A stretch of DNA of 64,000 nucleotides from JAKEFM01 sp035695825 (GCA_035695825.1 DASRRH010000031.1:1-64000), one strand, 5' to 3'; shown: positions 17,055-26,408, counted from the stretch's first letter. Translations and numbers: made by a program. Notes: generated from the letters alone by a model not told the origin.

Positions 17055-18505
17055 TGGAGCCGAAGGAGGTCGCCCTCCTCGCCCTCGACGCCGCGACCAC
17101 CCGCGGCGCCGCCTACGCGGAGGTCCGGATCGTGCGCAGCGAGGGTCAGGACCTCGGGGTCCGCAACGGCGAGCTCGCGACGCTCGAGTCCCCGGTCTCG
17201 TCCGGCTTCTCCGTGCGGGTCCTCCGGGGAGGGGCCTGGGGCTTCTCGGCCTCCCCCCGCTTCACGCGGTTGGCGGTCGTCGGGGCGGCGGGGCGCGCCG
17301 CCGCGGCCGCCGACGCGCTCGCGCGCCTGCGGCGCGAACACCCGATCGAGCTCGCGCCGAACCCCCCGCAGGTCGCCCGGTGGGAGGGGCCCTGCCGGCG
17401 CGACCCGTTCGCCGTCCCCCTCGAGGAGAAGGTCGAGCTGCTGCGCCGGTGCGACGCGGGGCTCCGGACGAGGCCCGAGGTCGTCGCGACCTCCTGCACG
17501 ATGAGCTTTCTCCGCCAGCACGCTTGGTTCGCGAACACGGAGGGGGCCTTCCTCGAGCAGCGCTTCGTGCGTTCGGGGGGGGGGATCCTCGCTCGGGCGG
17601 CCGGCCGAGGGGACGTCCAGACGCGCTCCTACCCGATGTCCTTCGGGGGGCAGTTCGTCGAGGGGGGGTACGAGGCGGTCGAGGCCCTCGAGCTGCCCGC
17701 GCACGTCGAGCGCACGCGCGACGAGGCCGTCGCGCTGCTCGAGGCCCCCCCCTGCCCCGGCGGCGTGCGCGACCTCCTCCTCGGGTCGTCCCAGATGGCG
17801 CTCCAAGTCCACGAGTCGTGCGGGCACCCGTGCGAGCTCGACCGCGTCCTCGGCGCCGAGCTCGACCTCGCCGGGGGATCGTTTCTCACCCCGGAGAAGC
17901 TCGGGCAATTCCGCTACGGCTCCGAGCTCGTCACGATCGTCGCGGACGCCCTCTCCCCCGGCGGGCTCGGCACCTTCGGCTTCGACGACGAGGGGGTTCC
18001 GGCAGGGCGCTGGCCCCTCATCGAGAAGGGGGTGCTGCGCGGCTACCTCACGAACCGCGAGACGGCGCGCGCGATCGGAGAGGAGGCGTCCCGGGGAGCG
18101 GCGCGCGCGGAGGGGTGGCGGTCCTTCCCGATCATCCGGATGGTGAACGTCTCCCTCGAGCCGGGGACCTGGGACCTCGACGCGCTCGTCGCCGACACGG
18201 AGGACGGGGTCCTCTGCGACACGGTGAAGACCTGGTCGATCGACCAGATGCGCCTGAACTTCCAGTTCACGACGGAGGTCGGCTGGGAGATCAAGAACGG
18301 GCGGATCGTCCGCCTCCTCAAGAACCCGACCTACCAGGGGACGACCCCCGAGTTCTGGGCCTCGTGCGACGCGATCGGCTCCGAGAAACACTTCGTCCTC
18401 TGGGGGGTGGCGCAGTGCGGGAAAGGGAACCCGATGCAGCTGGCGGAGGTCTCCCACGGGGCGGCCCCGGCGCGGTTCCGGGGCGTCCGCTTCGTCGGGC
18501 CGTGA
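17054..18505 (+). CDS. tldD: Metalloprotease TldD
   Basis: 483 residues. The metal-binding HExxxH motif reads HESCGH at about 253-258, inside MALQVHESCGHPCELD, the hallmark of TldD. Downstream conserved segments include FGFDDEGVPAGRWPLIEKGVLRGYL (split across strands), NRETARAIG and PIIRMVNVSLEPG. It acts with TldE as a zinc-dependent peptidase complex in the cytosol. The start ATG shares two bases with the tldE stop, and its own TGA overlaps the GTG of the ABC ATPase gene, so three genes are translationally chained. Confidence 0.93.
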   Translation: MEPKEVALLALDAATTRGAAYAEVRIVRSEGQDLGVRNGELATLESPVSSGFSVRVLRGGAWGFSASPRFTRLAVVGAAGRAAAAADALARLRREHPIELAPNPPQVARWEGPCRRDPFAVPLEEKVELLRRCDAGLRTRPEVVATSCTMSFLRQHAWFANTEGAFLEQRFVRSGGGILARAAGRGDVQTRSYPMSFGGQFVEGGYEAVEALELPAHVERTRDEAVALLEAPPCPGGVRDLLLGSSQMALQVHESCGHPCELDRVLGAELDLAGGSFLTPEKLGQFRYGSELVTIVADALSPGGLGTFGFDDEGVPAGRWPLIEKGVLRGYLTNRETARAIGEEASRGAARAEGWRSFPIIRMVNVSLEPGTWDLDALVADTEDGVLCDTVKTWSIDQMRLNFQFTTEVGWEIKNGRIVRLLKNPTYQGTTPEFWASCDAIGSEKHFVLWGVAQCGKGNPMQLAEVSHGAAPARFRGVRFVGP

Positions 18506-20043
18506 CCGGTCCCCTCCCCGAGCCCCGGGGGGACGCCCCCCTCCTCGCGATGCGCGGGATCTCGAAGCGCTACCCGGGCGTCCAGGCGCTCGACGGGGTC
18601 GACCTCGAACTGCGCCGCGGGGAGATCCTCGGCCTCGTCGGGGAAAACGGCGCGGGGAAGTCGACCCTGATGAAGATCCTCGCCGGGGCGGAGCGCCGCG
18701 ACGCGGGGGAGGTGGCCCTCGAGGGGCGGCCCCTCGCCGGGGTCGGGCCCGCCGAGGTCCGGCGGCTCGGCGTCAACATGGTCTACCAGGAGTTCAACCT
18801 GGTCCCGTCCCTCACGGTCGCCGAGAACGTCGTGCTCGGCGCCGAACCCCGCACGCGCCTCGGGTTCCTCCGCCGCCGGGAGGCGCGCGAGCGGGTGGGG
18901 CGGCTCTTCCGCGAGGAGATCGGGGTCCCGCTCGACCCGGACGTTCCGGTCGAGCGCCTCTCGGTCGCCGAGCGCCAGATGGTCGAGATCGGGCGCGCCC
19001 TCTTCATCTCCTCGAGGGTCCTCGTCCTCGACGAGCCCTCCTCCGCGCTCACCCCGCGCGAGCTCGAGCGCCTCTTCGCCGTCCTGCGCCGGCTCGCCTC
19101 GAGCGGCGTCGGGGTGATCTACATCAGCCACCGCCTCGCGGAGGTCTTCGAGATCGCCTCCCGCGTCGTCGTGCTCCGCGACGGGCGCACGGTCGCGGAG
19201 TTCCGGATCGGCGGGGACTCGAGGGAGCTCGCGCGGGAGATCGTGCGGGCGATGGTCGGGCGGGAGCTCTCGGAGGAATTCCCCGAGCTTTCCCCGCCGC
19301 GGCCGAGCGAGGTCCTCCGCGTCGAGGGGCTCTCCCGCCGCGGCCGTTTCGAGGGGATCTCCTTCTCCGTGCGCGCCGGGGAGGTCGTCGGGCTCGCCGG
19401 CCTCGTCGGAGCCGGACGCACGGACGTGCTTTCAGCGATCTACGGGGCGGCCCCGGCAGAGGAGGGGCGGATCCTCCTCGACGGCCGGCCCCTCCGGATC
19501 GGCCGCCCCGCCGACGCGCTCGCCGCCGGGATCGGCCTCGTCGCGGAGGACCGCGCCCGCTACGGCATCGTGCCGGACCGCTCCGTCCGCGAGAACGTGA
19601 GCCTGGCGAGCCTGCGCTCCCTCTCGGCGCTCGGTTTCGTGCGCCGCCGCCTCGAGCGCGAGCGGGTGGGGGCCCTCGCGCGCGACCTCGCCGTCCGAGC
19701 CCCGAGCCTCGAGACCCGGATCGCCGACCTCTCGGGCGGCAACCAGCAGAAGGCCCTCGTCGCCCGCGCCCTCCTCACCCGCGCGCGCGTCCTCCTCCTC
19801 GACGAGCCGACGCGGGGCGTCGACGTCGGGGCCCGCGCCGAGCTCTACGCCCTCGTCGCCCGGCTCGTCTCCGAGGGGGCGGCCGTCCTCCTCGCCTCCT
19901 CCGACCTCCTCGAGGTCCTCGGCATGAGCCACCGGATCCTCGTCTTCCGCGCCGGCCGGATCGTGGGCGAGCTGCCGCGCATGGCCCCGACGAAGGAGGC
20001 GCAGGAGAAGGTCATGGCCCTCGCCGCGGGGGTGGGGGCGTAG
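18502..20043 (+). CDS. RbsA/MglA-type double ABC ATPase
   Basis: 513 residues with two ATPase halves. Half 1 has Walker A GENGAGKST (~50), signature LSVAERQMVEI and Walker B VLVLDEPSSALT. Half 2 has a degenerate P-loop GLVGAGRTD, signature LSGGNQQKA and Walker B VLLLDEPTRGVD. This layout is that of ribose/galactose/autoinducer importer ATPases and of nucleoside/BmpA-type importers. No permease or binding-protein gene lies beside it. Instead it follows tldD through a GTGA overlap and meets a minus-strand gene tail to tail (32-base overlap). Substrate unknown; the partners must be elsewhere or the protein has another role. Confidence 0.88.
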   Translation: MTGPLPEPRGDAPLLAMRGISKRYPGVQALDGVDLELRRGEILGLVGENGAGKSTLMKILAGAERRDAGEVALEGRPLAGVGPAEVRRLGVNMVYQEFNLVPSLTVAENVVLGAEPRTRLGFLRRREARERVGRLFREEIGVPLDPDVPVERLSVAERQMVEIGRALFISSRVLVLDEPSSALTPRELERLFAVLRRLASSGVGVIYISHRLAEVFEIASRVVVLRDGRTVAEFRIGGDSRELAREIVRAMVGRELSEEFPELSPPRPSEVLRVEGLSRRGRFEGISFSVRAGEVVGLAGLVGAGRTDVLSAIYGAAPAEEGRILLDGRPLRIGRPADALAAGIGLVAEDRARYGIVPDRSVRENVSLASLRSLSALGFVRRRLERERVGALARDLAVRAPSLETRIADLSGGNQQKALVARALLTRARVLLLDEPTRGVDVGARAELYALVARLVSEGAAVLLASSDLLEVLGMSHRILVFRAGRIVGELPRMAPTKEAQEKVMALAAGVGA

Positions 20044-22330
20044 GGGTCGCGCCAGGGGCCTGGACTTCCCCCTCGGCCCCCTTTCTCCTTCTCTCCCGGG
20101 CCCGCGCGGATGAACGGACGACCACATCCGACTCCGATCTTGCCGCACCTACCGCGACCCCTTCCTCCGCCCGGAAGATCTCGAGGCGGTCCCCAGGCTC
20201 CAGGCCGGTGAGAAGGAAGCGTCCCTCCTGGTCTGTCCGGGCCCTGTAGATCCAGACCTCGGATCCCCGCGCCCTCCAACGGGCGGGCGAGAAGAACACG
20301 GTCGCCTCCATGAGGGGACCCTCGTCCCCGCCGACCGCGAGGCCTCGCAGCGCAGCTCCGGGCTCGAGCGCGACTCGCACGTCTCGTCCCTGCCCCTCCC
20401 GGACCTCGAAGGAGACCGCCGCGCGAAAGTTCGTCTCCCGGGCCGAAGCCGCGTCTCCTTCGGGATGGAATCGCGCCTCGTAGCGGCCGGGCGCGAGCGG
20501 AACGACCTCCGAGGTCTCGCCTTCCCCTTCTCCGCGGGGCGGCCGGAGCCGGACCCGTTCCGAAGAGGCGCCGTTCTCCGGGAGGAGATCGACCCGGATC
20601 GGAAACCGGGGCGCTCCGGGGGGATAGACGGCGACGAGTCGAACGGGGATCGAGCGGCGCACGAGGAAGGGGAGGACCGCCGGGGAGGCCGTCGGGACGG
20701 TCAGATGGACTTGGGGATCTTGCGAGAGGAGTTGCATCGACTCGGGCAAGGCGGGGAGCTCGAATCCTCGATCCGCGGCCAGAAGCCACTGGCCCGGGGC
20801 GAGTCCGTGGAGAAGGAAGGGGCGCTCGAACTCCACCGAGACAACCTCGCAGAGGTCTGTCTCCGGCGGAGCGTCCTCCGTGAGATTCGTGACCGAGAGG
20901 AGCGCACGGGCGGTCAGACCCGTCCCGAAGAGATCCTTCGCGAGCAGGGGATCTCCGCGCTCGGTCCGGAAGACAACGATCCCCTGCGCCGTTGGACCTC
21001 CAAGCGGCAGGACCTCTCCGAGATCCCGGATCTCCCCTTCGGCCAGGTCGAACGGGACGAGCGCGAAATAGATCTCCTGGGCTCCGCGGTCCCACGCCGC
21101 GGAGAGCCTCTTTCGGCCCGGGCGAATCCCGGACACGAAGAAGCGGCCCTCCCCGTCGCAGACGGACTCCCCTTCCTCTTCGATCACCGCAAGGCTCTCG
21201 CCCGTGCCGTCGCGGTGCTCGGTGCGATGGAAGACGCGAACCCGGACGCCGCGGCCGGCGGACCGGTCCTCGTTGACGAGGCGGCCGGCGACCCCTGTCC
21301 GGTCGTGAACCGTCACGCCGAGCCGGGTCGTCTCTCCCCTCCGAACGCCGAACGAGCCGGAGAGGTGCTGCGGGGCACGCCCGTTCTGGAGGAAGCCCCG
21401 GTCGAGCGGCACGAACTCCGGCTCCTCGTGTGGAGGGAAGAGGTCGAGGGTGTGGGGCGAGAGGAGGCCCCACCGGTAGCCCTCCGCGGCGGGAAGTTCC
21501 TCCCACCTCGCGATTCCCCCCGCGTCCGAGATCGCCTTCCACTCGATTCGCGGCGTCTGCTGCCGGGGGAACCTCGGTGCGATCCGAGGTCCCAGCTCGA
21601 CATCGAGCTCAATACCTCTCGCCCCACGGATCCCGGCTTCGGCCGCAGAGGCGGATTCGCTCCGAGCGGGGGGGATCTCCTCTGGAATGGGCTCGAGGTT
21701 TTCCGCCAGGGGGTCCACTCGGCCAAGCACGGAGTCGAACTCCGCCCTCCACTCCCTTCCCCAGCTCTGCCCCGACTCTGGAGGCGGGAGGAGGAGAGCG
21801 ACGACGTCGGAGACGGGATCCCCCTTCTCGCCGACGAAGCGGATCTCGAGGGTCCCGGCGGGCTCAAGGGCGATCGTCCGCTCGCGGTCGAGTTCGAACC
21901 GACCCTTCAAGCTCCGGTGATCCGGAGCGCGGATCTCGAGGTCGTAGGAACCGGGCCGGGGAAGGGTCACCCTTCCTTCCCCATCGGTTCGAACCTTCTC
22001 TGCAGCGCTCCCCGCACGGTAGATGCGGACCTCGGCCCCCTCGATCGGGCTCGACGTGCCGGCGGAGACCACGAGCACGGGCAGGCCGGCGGGGACGATC
22101 GCCCGCTCCCGCCCTGGAGTCCCGCCGTCTCCGGTCCCGTCCTCAAGGTCAGGGTGCGACCCGGCGCGCGCCGGAGGGACCGGCGAGCCCCCTCTCGCGG
22201 AAGGAGAAGCCCGCTCGCTGCTCCACGGAGGGAGCAAGCCGAGCCGAACCGAGACCGCGAAGGCGAGGAGCGCGCCGGCGACGGGCAGAACGGTCCGACG
22301 CAAAGTCCTGCGGAGTGAAGCGAGGGTCAT
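20012..22330 (-). CDS. Membrane-anchored protein with carboxypeptidase-regulatory-like beta domains
   Basis: 772 residues. One N-terminal membrane span (VLPAVGA region, ~14-33) is followed by Pro/Gly-rich linker and several Ig-like beta modules of the carboxypeptidase-regulatory type: VSAGTSSPIEGAEVRIYRAG with TDGEGRVTLPRPGSYDLEI (~90-150), then VAGRLVNEDRSAGRGVRVRV with CDGEGRFFVSGIRPG (~360-410), and near the end ATVFFSPARWR with TDQEGRFLLTGLEPGDRLEI. Such proteins are common, large and extracytoplasmic in planctomycetes; the ligand is unknown. It lies 9 bases downstream of an exported-protein gene. The DNA looks less GC-saturated at third positions than its neighbours, hinting at a different origin. 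The C-terminus overlaps the ABC ATPase gene end. Confidence 0.75.
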   Translation of the reverse strand: MTLASLRRTLRRTVLPVAGALLAFAVSVRLGLLPPWSSERASPSARGGSPVPPARAGSHPDLEDGTGDGGTPGRERAIVPAGLPVLVVSAGTSSPIEGAEVRIYRAGSAAEKVRTDGEGRVTLPRPGSYDLEIRAPDHRSLKGRFELDRERTIALEPAGTLEIRFVGEKGDPVSDVVALLLPPPESGQSWGREWRAEFDSVLGRVDPLAENLEPIPEEIPPARSESASAAEAGIRGARGIELDVELGPRIAPRFPRQQTPRIEWKAISDAGGIARWEELPAAEGYRWGLLSPHTLDLFPPHEEPEFVPLDRGFLQNGRAPQHLSGSFGVRRGETTRLGVTVHDRTGVAGRLVNEDRSAGRGVRVRVFHRTEHRDGTGESLAVIEEEGESVCDGEGRFFVSGIRPGRKRLSAAWDRGAQEIYFALVPFDLAEGEIRDLGEVLPLGGPTAQGIVVFRTERGDPLLAKDLFGTGLTARALLSVTNLTEDAPPETDLCEVVSVEFERPFLLHGLAPGQWLLAADRGFELPALPESMQLLSQDPQVHLTVPTASPAVLPFLVRRSIPVRLVAVYPPGAPRFPIRVDLLPENGASSERVRLRPPRGEGEGETSEVVPLAPGRYEARFHPEGDAASARETNFRAAVSFEVREGQGRDVRVALEPGAALRGLAVGGDEGPLMEATVFFSPARWRARGSEVWIYRARTDQEGRFLLTGLEPGDRLEIFRAEEGVAVGAARSESDVVVRSSARARERRRKGAEGEVQAPGATPTPPPPRRGP

Positions 22331-22339
22331 CGTCGAGCC

Positions 22340-23104
22340 TCACGGGCACTGAAGGACCGTGTCCAGGAACGCGAGGGTGGAGACCGTCCCGACCTCTCTC
22401 GCTGCGCACTCGGCATACGCGTTCAAGAGGCCGGCGTTCGCCCACACGAGGATGGAGCCGTGGGTTCGATGCTTAAGGTAGAAGGACTTGCATGGGCACT
22501 CGACTCCGGTGGTCTCGTCGTGGTCCTCGTCCGGATAGGTCCCCTCCCCGAGTCCGACCGAGAAGGGGATCGAGAACCCCGGCCCTGACCCGCTCGTGTT
22601 CACCGTGCCGAGCAGACCCTGCGAGGTCTGCGCCACGGACTTTCCAAGCTCCGCCCGGATCGTGGTGAACGGTTGGGAACCAAGGCCGTAGGTCAACTCC
22701 GTCATCCCGAGAGCCGCCGCCGCGCAGTCCGCGTCGAGAAGGTCGACTCGTCCCTTGATGCGAACCTCCCCCCACATTTCGACCGACCCCTGTCCGGGTG
22801 CCTTGTGCCTCCAGGTCTCCTCCCGGAGCCCCGTCGCGACGGCGGCGGATTGCGGTGCGCAGTTGAAGGACGCGTCCGAGGCCGATCCGAGCCCGACGAC
22901 GACGCTTGGGAACGCGTGGACCTGCGCGCGAGCTTCCCCGAGGACGCCGAGGAGCGCCACGCAGAGCTGCGGAGCGGGGCGGTCGAAACCGGGCTCGATC
23001 CTCCTGCGGATGAGCTGCCACCCCGCCGATGCGCGGTCCGCGAAGCTCCCGAGAACGAGGAAGGCGGCGGCGAGGGCGGTCCGGATTGCGGCGGTCCGAG
23101 TCAT
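22340..23104 (-). CDS. Exported protein of unknown function
   Basis: 254 residues with a clear signal peptide (ALAAAFLVLGSFADRASAG, cleavage probably after ASA near 27). The mature part contains several Cys (QLCVALLG, FNCAPQSA, DADCAAAA, VECPCKSF, YAECAARE, VLQCP), which may form disulfides, and Gly/Ser-rich strands such as TVNTSGSGPGFSIPFSVG. No family is recognised. The start is supported by GGAGGAG five bases upstream on the minus strand. It is the first gene of a two-gene unit with the carboxypeptidase-regulatory-like protein, so the two may form one envelope structure. Confidence 0.65.
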   Translation of the reverse strand: MTRTAAIRTALAAAFLVLGSFADRASAGWQLIRRRIEPGFDRPAPQLCVALLGVLGEARAQVHAFPSVVVGLGSASDASFNCAPQSAAVATGLREETWRHKAPGQGSVEMWGEVRIKGRVDLLDADCAAAALGMTELTYGLGSQPFTTIRAELGKSVAQTSQGLLGTVNTSGSGPGFSIPFSVGLGEGTYPDEDHDETTGVECPCKSFYLKHRTHGSILVWANAGLLNAYAECAAREVGTVSTLAFLDTVLQCP

Positions 23105-23594
23105 GTCACTCCTCCATTCAAGGCGCTTGGCGTCGGTTCCCCAGCCGAAGCGATCGCAAGGCCGGAGACCCTCGTGAAGACGGAGGGATCGAGGAGCGGG
23201 AACCGACTCCCCTCTTCCGGCCCGCCGGTTTGCTTCGAGTCCCCCTTACTGACGCACGAAGGCAGAACGGTTACACCGCGATCCGGATCGGGGATGGAAA
23301 CGCGCGTGCGCGACGGGGTTCGCCAGGAGCCCGGTCGCGCATCCGGCTTCTGGAGAGGACCTTGCCTGCGGCTACCTCTCCCCCTGCGGCCGCCGTAGGG
23401 CCGGCCTCCGCCCCCCTCCTTGCTCCTCCGTGGAGCCACGTCCCCGCGGCGGGCCAGGTTGCTCGTGGCGATCTTCATCACGGTCGCCGAGACCCGCGCC
23501 TCCTCGGGAAGGAGAGATGCTCCGCGGGGGTGGGTCAGTGCGCGGTGGTGGCCACCGCAGGGGAAGCAGGTGGCAGAGTCCCCGTCGGGTGTAC
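23105..23594 (-). other. Gene-free 490-base stretch
   Basis: Between two minus-strand genes. The first bases upstream of 23104 hold the ribosome site GGAGGAG. Frames on either strand are short or have unnatural composition, and I see no tRNA, convincing hairpin, repeat or mobile-element end. It must contain the promoter of the exported-protein gene but no clear box could be picked. A decayed gene remnant is possible. Confidence 0.5.
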
Positions 23595-24947
23595 CTACAG
23601 GGCCAACCAGCACCACTCCTTCGCGAGCGGCGTCCGGTTGAGCCTCTCCGCGCGCTCCTTCCCGACGAGGAGCCAGTTGCTGTGGTTGTAGCCGTACCCC
23701 CCTTGGGGGTCGTAGAGCCCGGGCTCGTTCGAGAAGGTCATCCCCTCCTCGAGGACCGTCTCGTCGCCGAGGGCGACGTACGGCTCCTGGTGTCCCTCCC
23801 AACCCTGGCCGTGCGCGGGGCGGTGGTAGACGTATCGCTCCATCCCCGCCCGCTGCGCGACCGCGAGGACCTTCTCGGCGACGTCGTTGCATCGGACCCC
23901 GGCCTTCGAGACCTCGGCCTGGAGGAGGGTCATCTCCGTGTGCGTCTCCCACATCCGGCGCCGGAGGTCGTCCATCGGCTCGGTCTGGAGCGCGCGGTAC
24001 CCCTCGCCGCCGAGGCCGCCGATCGCGATCACGGCCGCGATCTGGATCGCGTCCCCCTTCGCGATCCGGTGGTAGTAGAACTGGTTCGGGTGCGGGTAAG
24101 CGGTCGCGACGCCGGCGCGGCAGCCGAAGTGGAGGGAAAGGCCGACCGCGTCGTGGGGGCGGCCGCTCGGGTTCACGGCCGGGAGGAGCGCCTCGACGGC
24201 GAAGCGCTCCGTCTCGACCGCGACGTCGTAGTCGTGGAGGTCGGTCCCGTGACGGAGGATCAGGGCGCGGGCGAACTCGAGCATCCGGTCATGGAGCGCG
24301 ATCGCCTTGCGCCCGAGCGCGATCTCCTCCGGAGTCTTCACCCGCCGCATCTCGATCGGGATCCGATCCTCCGCGAGGAAGGTCGCCTCCGGCAGCGTCT
24401 CCTTCCCCTTCGCGAGGTCGTCGGGGTGGACCCTCTTCTCGACGGCGATCTTCGAGGCGCCAAAGCCGCGCTTCTTCAAGCCTTCGAGGATCCACGCGCG
24501 CAGGTCGGCCTTCGGCCCCGCGGCCCAGCCGACGTGGTTGAAGGCGCCGGCGTGGGGGAAGTCGAAGTACCACTCGAAGTCCTTCACCCACCAGGAGCCG
24601 ACGAGGTCGCGGTCGAGGCCGGGGACGAAGAAGGTCGGCTCCCCCTTCGTCGGGACGAACAGGGCGAAGGTCCGCTCCGTCGAGGTGTGGAAGAGGCCCG
24701 TGAAGTAGATCACGTTCCACCGGTCCTCGAAGAGCATCCCGTCGATCCCCTTCGCGGCGAGGCGGCGCTGGAGCTCCGCGATCCGGCCGCGGTGCCACTC
24801 GACCGGGAGCCGGAACGGCCCTTCGACCGGCGGGGAGGGACCGAGGTCGGGCCAGCGAAATTTTTTGCCTCGGCGAGGGGGCGCGGCGCAGGAAGCGGCG
24901 GCGGTCGCGGCGCAGACCCCGAGGAACCGGCGGCGGCTCGTGGGCAT
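23595..24947 (-). CDS. Tat-exported M24 'pita-bread' protein, creatinase-like, lacking canonical metal ligands
   Basis: 450 residues. The N-terminus MPTSRRRFLG is a twin-arginine signal followed by AATAAASC, a possible lipobox, so a periplasmic lipoprotein is likely. An N-terminal creatinase/prolidase domain (~45-190, with GIDGMLFEDRWNVIYFTGLFH) precedes the M24 catalytic fold (~200-445), with HFGCRAG, HRPAHGQGWEGHQEPY and SNEPGLYDPQGGYG. At the place where aminopeptidases have two metal-binding Asp residues, this protein reads GDAIQIAAVIAIGG...GYRALQTEP. Those Asp residues are missing, as in metal-free creatinase. It may therefore be a hydrolase of the creatinase type or a binding protein rather than an Xaa-Pro peptidase. 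Divergent from the PLP enzyme, 119 bases apart. Confidence 0.82.
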   Translation of the reverse strand: MPTSRRRFLGVCAATAAASCAAPPRRGKKFRWPDLGPSPPVEGPFRLPVEWHRGRIAELQRRLAAKGIDGMLFEDRWNVIYFTGLFHTSTERTFALFVPTKGEPTFFVPGLDRDLVGSWWVKDFEWYFDFPHAGAFNHVGWAAGPKADLRAWILEGLKKRGFGASKIAVEKRVHPDDLAKGKETLPEATFLAEDRIPIEMRRVKTPEEIALGRKAIALHDRMLEFARALILRHGTDLHDYDVAVETERFAVEALLPAVNPSGRPHDAVGLSLHFGCRAGVATAYPHPNQFYYHRIAKGDAIQIAAVIAIGGLGGEGYRALQTEPMDDLRRRMWETHTEMTLLQAEVSKAGVRCNDVAEKVLAVAQRAGMERYVYHRPAHGQGWEGHQEPYVALGDETVLEEGMTFSNEPGLYDPQGGYGYNHSNWLLVGKERAERLNRTPLAKEWCWLAL

Positions 24948-25066
24948 GGGGGTTCGTGGGGGAGGCGGGGAGGAGCGTACGGAGAGGTCGCCCCTCCGGA
25001 AACCTCCGCCCGGCCCGATCGTTGCTTGTAGAAAGGGGCCTCCGAGGCCCCGCGAAGGAGCGTCCC

Positions 25067-26371
25067 ATGAGAGGCCGCCGCCGCATCCACGACCACACCG
25101 TCGCCACCTGGCTCGTCCACGGTCCCCCCCGTTCGGCCAAGTGGGACTTCACCCACCACGTCGTCCCCCCCCTCTCCTCCTCGACGACCTACCGGCTCGA
25201 CTCGGTCGAGCGCGGCGCCCGCGGGTTCGCCGAGTTCGGCGACCTCGTGCGCGACACGGGGGAGCCTCCGGTCTACGTCTACGACCGGCTGAACGAGCCG
25301 ACGCGGGGGCTCCTCGAAGGGACGCTCGCGGAGCTCGAGGGGGGGGAGGCCTGCGTCTCCTTCGCGACCGGGATGGCGGCGATCTCGGCCGCGCTCGGGA
25401 GCGTGCTCCGCAGCGGCGACGCGCTCGTCGCCCACACGGTCCTCTACGGCTGCACCCACTCCCTCTTCGCGAACTGGTACCCGCGCTACGGGATCGAGGT
25501 CCGCCGGGTCGACCTGAAGCAGCGGGAGCTCCTCGGGCAGGCGATCGACGCGAGGACCCGGGTCGTCTACCTCGAGACCCCGGCGAACCCGAACCTCGAG
25601 CTGATCGACCTCGCGGCGACGCGCGCCGAGATCGACCGGGCGAACAAGGGGCGTCCCGACGACCGCCGGATCCTCCTCGTCGTCGACAACACCTTCGCGA
25701 CCCCTTTCTGCCAGAGGCCGATCGAGCAGGGCGCCGACCTGGTCGTCCACTCCCTCACGAAGAACCTCGGGGGCTTCGGGACGGACATGGGGGGCGCGGT
25801 CGTCACGGGGGAGGGGTACGGTCGCGGCCTCCTCCAGTACCGGAAGGACTTCGGGGGGGTCCTCTCCTCGAAGAGCGCCTGGGCGATCCTCGTCTACGGG
25901 CTCTCGACGCTGACGCTCCGGCTGAAGCGCCAGCAGTACACGGCGGCGAAGGTCGCCGCGTTCCTCGAGGGGCAGCCCCTCGTCCGCCGCGTGGTCTACC
26001 CCGGTCTCGAGTCCTTCGCGCAGCGGGACCTCGCGGCGCGCCAGATGCGCGACTTCGACGGGGACTTCGCGCCGGGGAACATGATCTACTTCGTCCTCGA
26101 CGAGAAGAAGGCCGACCCGGTGCGCTTCGCCGACGCGGTCGCGGCGGACGCCTACTCGGTCACGCTCGCCGTCTCCCTCGGCCACGCGAAGACCCTCCTC
26201 GAGATGCCGGGCGCGATGACCCACTCCTCCTACGGGGGGGACGCCCTCGGCTTCGAGCGCGGGGGGGTGCGGCTCTCGATCGGGCTCGAGAGCCCGAAGG
26301 ACATCTGCCGCGACCTCGCGCGCGCGCTCGAGGCCGCGCGGCGGCGCGTCGCCGTGCGGCCCGAAGCCTGA
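25067..26371 (+). CDS. PLP-dependent Cys/Met metabolism enzyme (cystathionine gamma-synthase/lyase family)
   Basis: 434 residues from ATG 25067, with GAAGGAG seven bases upstream; the frame is open further left but without a better start. Family landmarks are YDRLNEPTRGLLEGTLAELEGG near the N-terminus, FATGMAAISAAL (PLP phosphate region), YLETPANPNLELIDL, VVDNTFATPF, and HSLTKNLGGFG with the Schiff-base Lys. The C-terminus reads GGVRLSIGLESPKDICRDL. Members include methionine gamma-lyase, cystathionine gamma-synthase/lyase and O-acetylhomoserine sulfhydrylase; sequence alone does not choose. A monocistronic gene divergent from the M24 gene; methionine or cysteine metabolism is the safe statement. 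Confidence 0.9.
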   Translation: MRGRRRIHDHTVATWLVHGPPRSAKWDFTHHVVPPLSSSTTYRLDSVERGARGFAEFGDLVRDTGEPPVYVYDRLNEPTRGLLEGTLAELEGGEACVSFATGMAAISAALGSVLRSGDALVAHTVLYGCTHSLFANWYPRYGIEVRRVDLKQRELLGQAIDARTRVVYLETPANPNLELIDLAATRAEIDRANKGRPDDRRILLVVDNTFATPFCQRPIEQGADLVVHSLTKNLGGFGTDMGGAVVTGEGYGRGLLQYRKDFGGVLSSKSAWAILVYGLSTLTLRLKRQQYTAAKVAAFLEGQPLVRRVVYPGLESFAQRDLAARQMRDFDGDFAPGNMIYFVLDEKKADPVRFADAVAADAYSVTLAVSLGHAKTLLEMPGAMTHSSYGGDALGFERGGVRLSIGLESPKDICRDLARALEAARRRVAVRPEA

Positions 26372-26379
26372 TCCCCCGC

Positions 26380-26408
26380 TTGGCGAGGCGCTCCCCCCGC
26401 GGCACAAT
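26380..26408 (+). promoter_or_regulatory. Promoter of VOC/zinc-ribbon gene 1
   Basis: TTGGCG (26380-26385), 17-base spacer, CACAAT (26403-26408). The same arrangement (TTGCCG-17-CACAAT) precedes the paralogue at 28612. Confidence 0.6.

Noticed and set aside
23430..23600. Possible transposase-like remnant on the minus strand in the gene-free gap
   Set aside because: No terminal repeats, no DDE motif and no frame of reasonable length or composition.
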